A stretch of 64,000 nt of DNA from Olsenella profusa (lineage in GTDB: Bacteria; Actinomycetota; Coriobacteriia; Coriobacteriales; Atopobiaceae): positions 1-64,000 of the forward strand of contig NZ_JACSNQ010000010.1 of NCBI RefSeq assembly GCF_016900315.1. Direction: 5' to 3'. Below are positions 34,126-42,610 of the stretch, piece by piece. The notes beneath the pieces are model-generated. The model had not been told where the DNA came from, did not search any database, and saw only the letters and a program-made list of their open reading frames with translations. How positions within the stretch are numbered: the stretch's first letter is position 1; each line of letters begins with the position of its first letter. A program made the translations under genes and the position numbers.

Positions 34126-35286
34126 TCACATGCCGGCCGCGGCGATGGCGTCGACGGCCTCGCGCAGCCGCTCGGGCGGCATCACGAGCGCCATGCGGAC
34201 GTAGCCCTCGCCGGACGGGCCGAAGCTCGCGCCCGGCGTCACGATCACGCCGGAGCGCTCCATGAGCTCCAGCGCAAAGGCCGTCGAGTCCTGCCGGCCG
34301 CCCGGGATGCGCGCCCAGACGAACATCGAGCCGTGCGCGTTGGGGCGCTCCCAGCCGATGGCCTCCAGGCCGTCGCAGAGGGCGTCGCGGCGCTCCTGGT
34401 AGAGCAGGCGCTGACGCTCCACGGAGTCGCGCGGGCCGGTGAGCGCGGCGATGGCGGCGTCCTGCTCGGGGTAGAACATGCCGAAGTCGATCTGGCCGCG
34501 AAGCTTCCTCGCGGCGGCCACCACGTCCGGGCGGCCCACCAGGAAGGACAGGCGCGCGCCCGTGACGTTGAAGGACTTGGAGAGCGAGAGGAACTCGACG
34601 CCCACCTCGAGCGCGCCGGGATATGACAGGAAGCTGCCGCCAGCCGGCCCGTCGAAGACGATGTCGGAGTAGGCGTTGTCGTGGATCACGATGAGGTCGT
34701 GCTCGAGCGCGAAGGCGATGACCTCCTCGTAGACCTCCGGCGTGCCCACCGAGCCCACGGGGTTGGCCGGCAGCGAGACGATGAGGTAGCGCGCCGCGTC
34801 GGCCACCTCCTCCGGAACGTCGGCCAGGTGCGGCAGGAAGCCGTGCTCGGCCGTGAGGCGGTAGTAGGCGGGGCGCGCGCCGGCGAGCAGCGTGGCGTTC
34901 TGGAACACGGGGTAGCACGGGTCCGGCACCAGCGCCACGTCACCGGGGTTCACGAGCGCGGCGCACACGTGGACGAGGCCCTCCTGCGTGCCGCGGCAGC
35001 TCATCACCATGTCGGGCATGATGCCGTCCACGCCGTAGCGGTCCTTGTAGTAGGCGCAGACGGCCGCGAGGAGCTCGTCCTTGTCATGCAGGGAGTAGCG
35101 CCAGTTGGCCGGGTCGGCCGCGGAGGCGAGAAGGGCCTGGACCACATGGGCCGGCGGCTCGAAGTCGGGCGTGCCCACCGAGAGGTCGTACACGCGGCGG
35201 CCGGCCGCCTCCAGCTCGCGACGGCGCGCGTTGAGCGCGGCGAACACCTCGTCGCCAAACAGGTCAAGACGCTGAGAGAACTCCAT
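34126..35286 (-). CDS. PLP-dependent aminotransferase, class I/II
   Basis: A 386-residue fold-type I aminotransferase. LSVGTPDFEPPAHVV at the N-terminus, LVPDPCYPVFQNATLLAGA, SLPANPVGSVGTPEVYEEV, IHDNAYSDIVFDG and the PLP lysine in SLSKSFNVTGARLSFLVG follow the LL-diaminopimelate/alanine aminotransferase pattern. The final block RMALVMPPERLREAVDAI holds the carboxylate-binding Arg. The exact substrate is uncertain; LL-DAP, alanine or aromatic amino acids are possible. The 43 bp gap to the HAD gene may allow co-transcription. Confidence 0.88.
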   Translation of the reverse strand: MEFSQRLDLFGDEVFAALNARRRELEAAGRRVYDLSVGTPDFEPPAHVVQALLASAADPANWRYSLHDKDELLAAVCAYYKDRYGVDGIMPDMVMSCRGTQEGLVHVCAALVNPGDVALVPDPCYPVFQNATLLAGARPAYYRLTAEHGFLPHLADVPEEVADAARYLIVSLPANPVGSVGTPEVYEEVIAFALEHDLIVIHDNAYSDIVFDGPAGGSFLSYPGALEVGVEFLSLSKSFNVTGARLSFLVGRPDVVAAARKLRGQIDFGMFYPEQDAAIAALTGPRDSVERQRLLYQERRDALCDGLEAIGWERPNAHGSMFVWARIPGGRQDSTAFALELMERSGVIVTPGASFGPSGEGYVRMALVMPPERLREAVDAIAAAGM

Positions 35287-35452
35287 GGCACCCCTCCGAC
35301 GTTTCGGGACTTACGCGGCGCGGGGCCCGCCCGCACACGCACCTCACACTCTATCCCAACCGCCGCGCCGACGCGGCGGGAGGAGTCGCGCAATGAAGGC
35401 GGTGCCCGCCCGCCGACGCGCCTGCCGTTCGTCGGGCCGTTCGCGGAGCCTC

Positions 35453-35493
35453 TACAATTTTTTGAGGAAATGCTTTTTGGAGAAGCATTTTCC
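35453..35493 (+). promoter_or_regulatory. Candidate nrdD promoter and AT-rich hairpin
   Basis: A consensus-like -10 box TACAAT (35453-35458) is followed by an imperfect hairpin GGAAATGCTT (35466-35475) / AAGCATTTTCC (35483-35493). It lies about 200 bp before nrdD, so the leader would be long and contain the NrdR and DnaA-like boxes. A second promoter closer to nrdD is possible. Confidence 0.45.
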
Positions 35494-35510
35494 CTACCTG
35501 CGCCGATATG

Positions 35511-35543
35511 GGTTATCGACAACATTCAGCAGGTTATCAACAA
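35511..35543 (+). promoter_or_regulatory. Two DnaA-box-like direct repeats
   Basis: GGTTATCGACAA (35511-35522) and GGTTATCAACAA (35532-35543) are 21 bp apart, two helical turns. Each contains a 9-mer one base from the DnaA box TTATCCACA. DnaA is known to control ribonucleotide reductase genes in other bacteria. They overlap the first NrdR box. Confidence 0.5.
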
Positions 35544-35585
35544 TATATTGTGCTAATGGGGGCGTCCGACCACTACTAGTTGTGT
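35538..35585 (+). promoter_or_regulatory. Paired NrdR boxes upstream of nrdD
   Basis: Box 1, CAACAATATATTGTGC (35538-35553), and box 2, CCACTACTAGTTGTGT (35570-35585), match the 16 bp NrdR consensus (ACACWATATNNWGTGT) well and partly, respectively. They are separated by 16 bp, as in known NrdR pairs. NrdR represses ribonucleotide reductase genes when ATP/dATP is high. They lie about 80-130 bp before the nrdD start. Confidence 0.75.
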
Positions 35586-35666
35586 CATAGTAGAGCGCAG
35601 CACCAATCCGTCAACCCGGGCGCGCCTGAGCGGGCGCGCCTCTTCATCGAGATCGAGAGGCCAGCC

Positions 35667-37889
35667 ATGAAGATCATCAAGCGCAACGGCTCAGAGGTCA
35701 CCTTCGACATCTCCAAGATCGAGAACGCCATCCGCGCGGCCAACGCCGAGGTCCCCGAGAGCGAGCGCCTCACCGAGCGCGAGGTCAAGTTCGCCTCCCT
35801 GAACGTCACCGACGAGTGCATGGAGGCCGGTCACACCGTGACCGTCGAGGAGGTCCAGGACCTCGTCGAGGACCAGCTCATGGCGCTCGACCACTTCGAG
35901 GTGGCCCGCAAGTACATCATCTACCGCTACGTGCAGAACCAGAAGCGCCACAAGAACACCACCGACGACAAGATCCTCGCGCTCATCGAGTGCAACAACG
36001 AGGAGGTCAAGCAGGAGAACTCCAACAAGAACCCCACGGTGGTCTCCGTCCAGCGCGACTACATGGCCGGCGAGGTCTCCAAGGACCTCACGATGCGCGA
36101 GCTGCTCCCCGCGGACATCGTCGAGGCCCACAACGAGGGCATCATCCACTTCCACGACGCCGACTACTTCGCGCAGCACATGCACAACTGCGACCTCATC
36201 AACCTCGAGGACATGCTGCAGAACGGCACCGTGATCTCCGGCACCATGATCGAGAAGCCCCACAGCTTCTCCACTGCCTGCAACATCGCCACGCAGATCA
36301 TCGCCCAGGTGGCCTCCTGCCAGTACGGCGGCCAGTCCATCAGCCTCGCGCACCTCGCGCCCTTCGTGGACGTCTCCCGCCAGAAGATCCGCCGTCAGGT
36401 GGAGGCCGAGATGGAGGTCATCGACGCCCACCCCAGCTCCGACAAGATTGACCAGATCGTCGAGCGCCGTCTGCGCGAGGAGGTCGCCCGCGGCGTCCAG
36501 ACCATCCAGTACCAGGTGGTCACCCTCATGACCACCAACGGCCAGGCGCCGTTCATCACGGTCTTCATGTACCTCAACGAGGCCAAGAACGAGCAGGAGA
36601 AGGCCGACCTGGCCCTCTGCATCGAGGAGATGCTCAAGCAGCGCTACCAGGGCGTCAAGAACGAGGCGGGCGTCTGGATCACGCCGGCCTTCCCGAAGCT
36701 CATCTACGTGCTCGAGGAGGACAACGTCCGCGAGGGCACCCCGTACTTCTACCTCACCAAGCTCGCCGCCAAGTGCACGGCCAAGCGCATGGTGCCGGAC
36801 TACATCTCCGAGAAGAAGATGAAGGAGTACAAGCTCTCCAAGGGCGAGACCGAGGGCAACGGGGACTGCTACACCTGCATGGGCTGCCGCTCCTTCCTCA
36901 CGCCTGACCGCTCGGGCAACGGCTTTGACAACGTGGCCAAGGCCAAGAACTACGAGCCCGGCAAGCCCAAGTACTACGGCCGCTTCAACCAGGGCGTCGT
37001 GACCATCAACCTCGTGGACGTGGCGCTCTCCGCCCACCAGGACATGGACGAGTTCTGGAAGATCTTCGACGAGCGCCTGGAGCTCTGCCACCGTGCGCTG
37101 CGCTGCCGTCACGAGCGCCTGCTCGGCACCACCTCGGACGCTGCGCCGATCCTGTGGCAATACGGCGCCCTGGCGCGCCTCGACAAGGGCGAGAAGATCG
37201 ACAAGCTCCTCTACGGCGGCTACTCCACGATCAGCCTTGGCTACGCGGGCCTCTACGAGTGCGTCAAGGCCATGACCGGCCACAGCCACACCGACAAGGA
37301 GGCCACACCGTTCGCCCTGGCCGTCATGCAGCACATGAACGACAAGTGCGCCGAGTGGAAGGCCGCCGAGGACATCGACTACTCCCTCTACGGCACCCCG
37401 CTCGAGTCCACCACCTACAAGTTCGCCAAGTGCCTGCAGCGCCGCTTCGGCATCATCCCGGGCATCACGGACAAGGGCTACATCACCAACAGCTACCACG
37501 TCCACGTGACCGAGGAGATCGACGCCTTCACCAAGCTCAAGTTCGAGTCCGAGTTCCAGCGCCTCTCCCCCGGCGGCGCCATCTCCTACGTCGAGGTGCC
37601 CAACATGCAGGACAACCTCGAGGCCGTCATCTCCGTCATGCAGTACATCTACGACCACATCATGTACGCCGAGCTCAACACCAAGAGCGACTACTGCCAG
37701 GTCTGCGGCTACGACGGCGAGATCAAGATCGTGGAGGACGACGGCAAGCTCGTGTGGGAGTGCCCGCACTGCGGCAACCGCGACCAGTCCAAGATGAACG
37801 TGGCCCGGCGCACCTGCGGCTACATCGGCACCCAGTTCTGGAACCAGGGCCGCACCGAGGAGATTCGCGACCGCGTGCTGCACCTGTAG
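35667..37889 (+). CDS. nrdD: Anaerobic ribonucleoside-triphosphate reductase
   Basis: A 740-residue class III ribonucleotide reductase that makes deoxynucleotides without oxygen. It starts with an ATP-cone (MKIIKRNGSEVTFDISKIEN, about 95 residues) for allosteric control. The middle has HFHDADYF and a CYTCMGCRSF segment around residues 400-406. The C-terminal zinc site is CQVCGYDG with CPHCGN, and the glycyl radical loop is RRTCGYIGTQFW, Gly near 717. The ATG at 35667 follows GAGAGG. nrdG lies 530 bp downstream with a small ACT gene between. Paired NrdR boxes precede it. Confidence 0.97.
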   Translation: MKIIKRNGSEVTFDISKIENAIRAANAEVPESERLTEREVKFASLNVTDECMEAGHTVTVEEVQDLVEDQLMALDHFEVARKYIIYRYVQNQKRHKNTTDDKILALIECNNEEVKQENSNKNPTVVSVQRDYMAGEVSKDLTMRELLPADIVEAHNEGIIHFHDADYFAQHMHNCDLINLEDMLQNGTVISGTMIEKPHSFSTACNIATQIIAQVASCQYGGQSISLAHLAPFVDVSRQKIRRQVEAEMEVIDAHPSSDKIDQIVERRLREEVARGVQTIQYQVVTLMTTNGQAPFITVFMYLNEAKNEQEKADLALCIEEMLKQRYQGVKNEAGVWITPAFPKLIYVLEEDNVREGTPYFYLTKLAAKCTAKRMVPDYISEKKMKEYKLSKGETEGNGDCYTCMGCRSFLTPDRSGNGFDNVAKAKNYEPGKPKYYGRFNQGVVTINLVDVALSAHQDMDEFWKIFDERLELCHRALRCRHERLLGTTSDAAPILWQYGALARLDKGEKIDKLLYGGYSTISLGYAGLYECVKAMTGHSHTDKEATPFALAVMQHMNDKCAEWKAAEDIDYSLYGTPLESTTYKFAKCLQRRFGIIPGITDKGYITNSYHVHVTEEIDAFTKLKFESEFQRLSPGGAISYVEVPNMQDNLEAVISVMQYIYDHIMYAELNTKSDYCQVCGYDGEIKIVEDDGKLVWECPHCGNRDQSKMNVARRTCGYIGTQFWNQGRTEEIRDRVLHL

Positions 37890-37896
37890 GCTTTCC

Positions 37897-37989
37897 GCGG
37901 GCCCTGGGAACAAGGTCCGGCGCTCAGACAGCTTCGCCGCGCTGCGCGCGGCTGCAGAACTCGCGGCGGACCTTGTTCCCAGGGCCCGC
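37897..37989 (+). repeat. Long palindrome after nrdD with conserved loop
   Basis: Perfect 23 bp arms (37897-37919, 37967-37989; GCGGGCCCTGGGAACAAGGT then CCG) enclose a 47 nt loop that begins GCGCTCAGACAGCTT and ends GCAGAACTCGCGG, with a small inner stem CCGCGC/GCGCGG. It starts 8 bp after the nrdD stop and could end transcription or protect the 3' end, but there is no T-run. The loop is shared with the element after leuB (46101-46186) although the arms differ. Confidence 0.85.
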
Positions 37990-38060
37990 CGCGAGTCTTT
38001 CTGTGCAGCGCACGGGCGCGCCTGTCGCGGCCCGCACGTTCTTCTCGGTTGTTCTAGTCT

Positions 38061-38112
38061 GGTTGTCCTTCTTGGTTGTCCTTCTTGGTTGTCCTTCTTG
38101 GTTGTCCTTCTT
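38061..38112. repeat. Four 13 bp tandem repeats
   Basis: GGTTGTCCTTCTT occurs four times without a gap at 38061, 38074, 38087 and 38100; a fifth degenerate copy may precede them. It ends 14 bp before the start of the ACT-domain gene, so repeat-number change could alter its leader. A frame reads through the repeats but the ribosome site supports the later GTG. Confidence 0.85.
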
Positions 38113-38126
38113 TGTGGGAGGGTGCT

Positions 38127-38405
38127 GTGGAGCTTGAGGTCATCGACTGTCCGCTCTCCGTGTGCAAGGTGGCGGACTATGCCGGCGTGAGGCTGGAGGA
38201 GCCGTTCACGTTCACGGGGCGCACGGATGCGGAGCGCTCGCTCGTGTGCCCCACGGGGTCCGTGCCCGCAGGCACGCTCGCCGAGGCGCGCGTGGGCATC
38301 TTTGCCGTCTCCACCTTCGACACCGACTACGTGCTCGTGAAGGAGAGGGACCTCGAGCGCGCGACCTGCGTCCTTATGGGCGCCGGCTACGTCGTGCTAC
38401 GGTAG
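38127..38405 (+). CDS. ACT domain-containing protein, short
   Basis: A 92-residue protein. The end, GIFAVSTFDTDYVLVKERDL followed by ERATCVLMGAGY, matches the ACT_7/CASTOR-type ACT domain, and the start (ELEVIDCPLSVCKVADY) matches the N-terminal part of the same small proteins. The middle segment normally present (about 30 residues) is missing, so it is shorter than usual. The GTG at 38127 is chosen because GGGAGGG lies just upstream. ACT domains bind amino acids or nucleotides. Placement between nrdD and nrdG suggests a link to nucleotide reduction, or chance insertion. Confidence 0.75.
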   Translation: MELEVIDCPLSVCKVADYAGVRLEEPFTFTGRTDAERSLVCPTGSVPAGTLAEARVGIFAVSTFDTDYVLVKERDLERATCVLMGAGYVVLR

Positions 38406-38418
38406 GGCGGGAGGCCAG

Positions 38419-38979
38419 ATGAACTACGCGAACATCAAGTACTGCGACATCGCCAACGGGGTGGGCGTGCGGACTACGCTCTTCGTCTCGGGCTGTCGCC
38501 TGCGCTGCCCGGGCTGCTTCAACTACGAGGCGTGGGACTTCGACGCCGGCGAGCCGTTCACCGACGAGGTTGCGGAGCACGTCATGGACTCGCTCGACGC
38601 ACCCTACGTCGACGGGCTCACGATCCTCGGCGGCGAGCCGATGGAGCCCGAAAACCAAGAGGGGCTCGTCGGCTTTCTCGAGGCCGTGCGGGAGCGCTTC
38701 GGGCACGCCAAGAGCATCTGGCTCTTCTCGGGCCACACGTGGGAGCAGCTGCGCCCGGGCGGGGCGTGGAACCTCGGGGACGTGACCGACCGGCTGCTGG
38801 ACACGCTCGACGTGCTGGTGGACGGGCCCTTCGTCCAGGACCTGCACGACATCACGCTGCGCTTCCGCGGCTCCTCAAACCAGCGGCTCATCGACGTGCC
38901 GGCCACGCTGACCTCGCCGGGGGACGACGTGGTGTGGTGGCACGACGACCCGGTCTTCTCCACGCACACGATGGACTAG
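38419..38979 (+). CDS. nrdG: Anaerobic ribonucleotide reductase-activating protein
   Basis: A 186-residue radical SAM enzyme that places the glycyl radical on NrdD. MNYANIKYCDIANGVGVRTTLFVSGCRLRCPGCFN contains the CxxxCxx(C) cluster-binding cysteines, here CRLRCPGC, and GLTILGGEPM is the SAM-binding GGE motif. The WLFSGHTWEQL and VDGPF segments are typical of NrdG. The ATG at 38419 has GGGAGG upstream, 13 bp after the ACT gene. Length is normal. Confidence 0.96.
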   Translation: MNYANIKYCDIANGVGVRTTLFVSGCRLRCPGCFNYEAWDFDAGEPFTDEVAEHVMDSLDAPYVDGLTILGGEPMEPENQEGLVGFLEAVRERFGHAKSIWLFSGHTWEQLRPGGAWNLGDVTDRLLDTLDVLVDGPFVQDLHDITLRFRGSSNQRLIDVPATLTSPGDDVVWWHDDPVFSTHTMD

Positions 38980-39231
38980 CCGGGAGCCCGCTAACGGAGC
39001 GTACGAACCCGCTGGGGAGGCGGACGCACGACGTGGCAAGCGTATCCCAGCAGGCGGGCGGTATCAGCAGCCGCCAGGCGGCCCCAAGACACCGCCCGCA
39101 GACACATTCTGAAACCTTCACAAGGCTGCGACTCGCCGAGCTGCGTCGTCAGCCAGCGGCAAGCCATCCGCACGGCAGCCGTTCCCGCCTGCTGATACCC
39201 TCCTTCGAACCCGAGCGAAGGAGGAGACGCC
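38980..39231. other. Gap between nrdG and hypothetical gene
   Basis: No gene is seen. An 11 bp inverted pair GGTATCAGCAG (about 39059) and CTGCTGATACC (about 39190) spans the gap, and the second copy overlaps a possible -10 region of the following gene. Confidence 0.35.
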
Positions 39232-40002
39232 ATGACCACGAGGCAATACGGCGAGAAGGACATGCCGCTGTTCACCGTTCCTTACTCACACATGGACGAG
39301 CGCGACGAGGCCCTCTATTACGGCACGCTCGACGAGCTGCTCACCTACGCCAACCAGGCTCTTGGCATCCTCGACGAGCCGTCGGTGTCCCTGCATGGTG
39401 ACGACGAGAGGCTCCTTGGGTACGGCGCGGTGGTGAGCGAGGAGCTCTGGCGGCATCGCTGGGTCATCGATGACTTCGTGGGAACAAACCCGCTCGGGGT
39501 GACGCGCGAGCATCTGGAGGTGGCTCGGCTCTGGCGTCATGCGGTGCACGACATCTTCACCTGCATCGACGCAAACGCGGACTATGCGCTCTACATGAAC
39601 GGTCGTCGAGTCTTTGCCGTCGGCGCGATGCGGGGGGACGCCGATAGCCACGTCCATGCCATCCCCTCGCTCATGCTGCTCACGCTGCTGCCCTTTCGGG
39701 GCGGAATCGTCACGGACAGCAAGACGTTCCACCTGAGCAGCGAGCCCGCCCCCGGCGCTCTTCCGCTCATCGCCCGGCAGGCGAGCGAGCTCATGGGCGC
39801 AGGCGTCGTGTCGACGGCGGCGCAGCTCGTTGCCTACGAGCGGGCCCATCGCGGCGAGAGCCAGATCTCCCGCTCGTGCCAGCGAGCCATAGACGCCCAT
39901 CTGGCACAGCTGCGGCACCTCGGGGAGCCGTCCGGGACGGACCAACATGACGAAGGCCGGGCAGCGGCCCGGCCTTCACGTAACGACACCTTGGGCTCCT
40001 GA
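39232..40002 (+). CDS. Hypothetical protein
   Basis: A 256-residue soluble protein that I do not recognise. It has a strong ribosome site (GAAGGAGGAG) and good coding character. The middle contains HRWVIDDFVGTNPLGVTREH, RLWRHAVHDIFTCIDANADY and a SHVHAIPSLMLLTLLPF segment with two histidines; no clear catalytic motif or membrane span is seen. The N-terminus has QYGEKDMP, encoded by a copy of the recurrent motif. The last 18 codons run through a GC-rich 11 bp stem-loop (39952-39977), which suggests that the stop codon was lost or moved. It is convergent with the carboxymuconolactone decarboxylase gene. Confidence 0.75.
   Translation: MTTRQYGEKDMPLFTVPYSHMDERDEALYYGTLDELLTYANQALGILDEPSVSLHGDDERLLGYGAVVSEELWRHRWVIDDFVGTNPLGVTREHLEVARLWRHAVHDIFTCIDANADYALYMNGRRVFAVGAMRGDADSHVHAIPSLMLLTLLPFRGGIVTDSKTFHLSSEPAPGALPLIARQASELMGAGVVSTAAQLVAYERAHRGESQISRSCQRAIDAHLAQLRHLGEPSGTDQHDEGRAAARPSRNDTLGS
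39952..39977. terminator. Stem-loop between convergent genes
   Basis: Arms GAAGGCCGGGC (39952-39962) and its inverse (39967-39977) with a 4 nt loop. It lies inside the last codons of the hypothetical gene and 60 bp beyond the stop of the convergent gene. There is no clear T-run. Confidence 0.55.
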
Positions 40003-40036
40003 CGCGCCGAGGGGCCACCCTATGATGGCCAAAGAG

Positions 40037-40825
40037 CTACCTCGCGGACTCCGCAAGCTGCTCGGCGGCCTTGTCCACGCAGGTCAGGGCGTTGAGACTC
40101 CTCGGGTAGCCGATGTAGGGCACCAGCTGCGAGACCACGCGGTAGAGGAAGTCGCGATCGTTGCCGAGGCTCATGTTGCCCGTGGCGTGGGCGGTGGCCT
40201 GCGGCTCGCAGCCGCCCTGCGCCACGATGAAGCAGAAGGTGATGAGCTCGCGGTCCTTGTCGCCAAGGCCGCCGCGGGTGTACCAGTCACCGAAGCAGTG
40301 ACCGGCAAGCCAGCGGTTCACGTGCGCGCGCTCGGCCGGGCCGGACTTCCAGCTCTCGCGCATCCCCTCGCCGAAGTAGCGCACCTGGACCTCGTTGCCG
40401 GCCGCGACGCGCGTCTCGGCGGTCGTGGTGGCCTGCGGCTCCAGCGGCAGCTCCACCCCGCGGGCGAGAAGGACCTCGTTGGTCGCGCGCAGGAACGGCA
40501 GGACACGCCCGATGCCGAGGTAGGCGCTCGCCTGGTAGACGACCTCCCTGAGCTCCACGGGCGTGACGCCGGCGTTGAGGGCAGCCTCGGCCATGAGGGT
40601 AAACTCGTCCACGCCCTGGCAGCCGAGCAGCGCGGCCAGGATGGCCAGGAAGCGCTCACGGTCCGGCAACTGGGCGGCCGGCTCGTTCACCACCTCGTCG
40701 AAGGCGAAGTTCTCGAAGCGCTCCACGAACTCCGGGTCGGTCTCGGCGAGCTCGGGGGTGCGCCCGGGCAGGATGTGCTCGCGGTAGGCCAGCGCGGCCT
40801 CGCTGATCTTGGGCTCGTACGCCAT
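40037..40825 (-). CDS. Carboxymuconolactone decarboxylase family protein (two domains)
   Basis: A 262-residue protein with two CMD/AhpD-like domains. The first contains ALNAGVTPVELREVVYQASAYLG, the second RELITFCFIVAQGGCEPQATAHATGN and YRVVSQLVPYIGYPRSLNAL. In the second domain a Cys and a His lie in the usual region, but the paired CxxC of AhpD peroxidases is not seen, so decarboxylase or another role is more likely. It is the last gene of a run of flavodoxin, alcohol dehydrogenase, cupin and CMD genes. Start at the ATG at 40823-40825 with GAGAGGAG upstream. Confidence 0.88.
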   Translation of the reverse strand: MAYEPKISEAALAYREHILPGRTPELAETDPEFVERFENFAFDEVVNEPAAQLPDRERFLAILAALLGCQGVDEFTLMAEAALNAGVTPVELREVVYQASAYLGIGRVLPFLRATNEVLLARGVELPLEPQATTTAETRVAAGNEVQVRYFGEGMRESWKSGPAERAHVNRWLAGHCFGDWYTRGGLGDKDRELITFCFIVAQGGCEPQATAHATGNMSLGNDRDFLYRVVSQLVPYIGYPRSLNALTCVDKAAEQLAESAR

Positions 40826-40874
40826 GTCTTCTCCTCTCTCAACAGGGGGCGGAGGCGCGACGCCCCCGCCGCGG

Positions 40875-41294
40875 CTACGCCAGCTGGCCGTAGACCTCGT
40901 CGTCCACGGGCTCGAGCCACTCGGCGCTCGCGCCCTCCGCCGGCACCGCAAGCGCGATGTGCTGGAACCAGCTGTCGCGCGCCGCACCGTGCCAGTGCTT
41001 GACCTCGGGTGGGATGCTCACCACGTCGCCGGGGTGCAGCTCCTGGGCCTCCTTGCCCCACTCCTGGTACCAGCCGCGGCCGGCCACGCAGATGAGCACC
41101 TGGCCGCCCTTGTGGTGGACGTGCCAGTTGTTGCGGCAGCCCGGCTCAAAGGTCACGTTGCTCGCGCCGAGCTGGGGGTCGCCGAGCGGCGCCAGGTAGC
41201 TCTGGCCGATGAAGTAGGCCGCATAGGCGTCGTTGGGGTCGCCCTTCGGGAAGATCGGGCTCAGCTCGGACTCGGTGATGTTGTCAGTTGCCAT
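40875..41294 (-). CDS. Cupin domain protein
   Basis: A 139-residue single cupin. The first motif is NNWHVHHKGGQVLICVAGRG (HxH metal ligands and the Gln/Glu), the second is PGDVVSIPPEVKHWHGA (final His). The opening SPIFPKGDPNDAYAAYFIGQSYLAPL is typical of small cupins found beside CMD proteins in anaerobes. It could be an isomerase or dioxygenase-like enzyme; activity is not known. It lies 49 bp from both neighbours in the cluster. Confidence 0.9.
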   Translation of the reverse strand: MATDNITESELSPIFPKGDPNDAYAAYFIGQSYLAPLGDPQLGASNVTFEPGCRNNWHVHHKGGQVLICVAGRGWYQEWGKEAQELHPGDVVSIPPEVKHWHGAARDSWFQHIALAVPAEGASAEWLEPVDDEVYGQLA

Positions 41295-41342
41295 GGTCTT
41301 GCTCCTCTCCCGCCCTGCCGGACGGTCACTTCCTGAACGTCC

Positions 41343-42530
41343 CTATCGATACGAGCGCTCGTAGATGCCGGCGATGTCCTCGTCGGTGGTCTCGCCGGGG
41401 TCGCACGCAAACAGCGCGCCCATCGTGGCCCGCGCACACCGCGCGAGCTCGAGGGCCTCCTCGTGCGTGCCCGTGAATCCGTAGTCGCTCATCTTGAGGT
41501 CGGCCACGCCGCAGGCCTCCTGCAGGGCGCGCAGGGCGTCGAGGAAGTCCTCGGGCTTCTCGGCGTCCGTCTTGCCCAGGGCGCGCGCCATCTCCACGAA
41601 GCGCTCGTCGCACACGTGGTGCCCAATCCAGAACCTGAAGTACTCCAGGGAGATCATCGTGAGGCCCGCGCCGTGCGGCAGCTCCGGGTGGTACGCGCTC
41701 ATCGCGTGCTCCATCGAGTGCTCGGACGTGCACGCCGAGAAGTCCATCGAGTAGCCGCTCATCGTGTTGGCAAAGGCCACGGCCGTGCGCGCCTCGAGGT
41801 TCCCGCCGTCGGACACGGCAGTCGGCAGCCAGCGGCCGATGTTCTCAATGGCGGCCATCTGCACCATGTCGGCCATCGGGTTGGTGGCGTTGGAGATGTG
41901 ACCCTCAAGGCTGTGAAAGAGCGCGTCGAAGCCCTGGTAGGCGGTGAAGGTGGGCGGCACGGAGAGCATGAGCTCCGGGTCCACGATGGCCAGCGTCGCA
42001 AAGAGGTTTGCCGAGCCCACGCCGATCTTCTCGTGCGTTTCCACGTTGGAGATCACGCCGGCGGAGTCCACCTCGGAGCCGGTGCCGGCCGTGGTGGTGA
42101 TGGCCACCCACGGCAGCTCGGGGTTCACAAGCGGCAGGCCCTTGCCCGTGGTGCCGCCCGCGTAGTCCCAGAGGTCGTCGGAGGGCTGCGGGGCGAACAT
42201 CGCCATCACCTTGGCGGAGTCCATGACCGAGCCGCCGCCGAGCGCCACCACGAAGTCCACGCCCTGCTCGCGCGCGAAGAAGGCGCCCTCCTCGGTGACC
42301 TGCTTGGTGGGGTTGGCGCCCACCTTGTCAAAGACCACGGTCTCCACGCCGGCGGCGTGCAGCTCGTCCAGGGTGCGGTCCAGGTAGCCGTTGGCGCGGG
42401 TGGACCTGCCGTTGGAGATGACCACCATCGCCTTCTTGCCCGGCAGCGCCTGCTCGTGCAGGTGGTTCAGCTGACCCGGCCCAAAGAGCACACGAGTGGG
42501 TGCGTAGGCGTTAAACGTGTTGCGTGCCAT
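41343..42530 (-). CDS. Iron-containing alcohol dehydrogenase
   Basis: A 395-residue type III alcohol dehydrogenase. The NAD(P) site is VVALGGGSVMDSAKVMA, then TTAGTGSEVDSAGVIS, and the metal ligands lie in DPELMLSVPP, GFDALFHSLEGHI and AYHPELPHGAGL. It probably reduces aldehydes or ketones with NAD(P)H, similar to butanol or lactaldehyde dehydrogenases. Start at the ATG at 42528-42530 (MARNTFNAY) with GGGAAGAGAC upstream. It sits between flavodoxin and cupin genes. Confidence 0.93.
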   Translation of the reverse strand: MARNTFNAYAPTRVLFGPGQLNHLHEQALPGKKAMVVISNGRSTRANGYLDRTLDELHAAGVETVVFDKVGANPTKQVTEEGAFFAREQGVDFVVALGGGSVMDSAKVMAMFAPQPSDDLWDYAGGTTGKGLPLVNPELPWVAITTTAGTGSEVDSAGVISNVETHEKIGVGSANLFATLAIVDPELMLSVPPTFTAYQGFDALFHSLEGHISNATNPMADMVQMAAIENIGRWLPTAVSDGGNLEARTAVAFANTMSGYSMDFSACTSEHSMEHAMSAYHPELPHGAGLTMISLEYFRFWIGHHVCDERFVEMARALGKTDAEKPEDFLDALRALQEACGVADLKMSDYGFTGTHEEALELARCARATMGALFACDPGETTDEDIAGIYERSYR

Positions 42531-42610
42531 GTCTCTTCCCTTCTCACAAAGATCGGAATGTCTTGTTTCCGGCTGCCCCCCGCGGGGTGTCCCGTCTTTC
42601 ACCGCCCCGT

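Noticed and set aside
35511-35543. Replication origin
   Set aside because: Only two DnaA-like boxes and no dnaA/dnaN genes or long AT-rich unwinding region; a promoter role at nrdD fits better.
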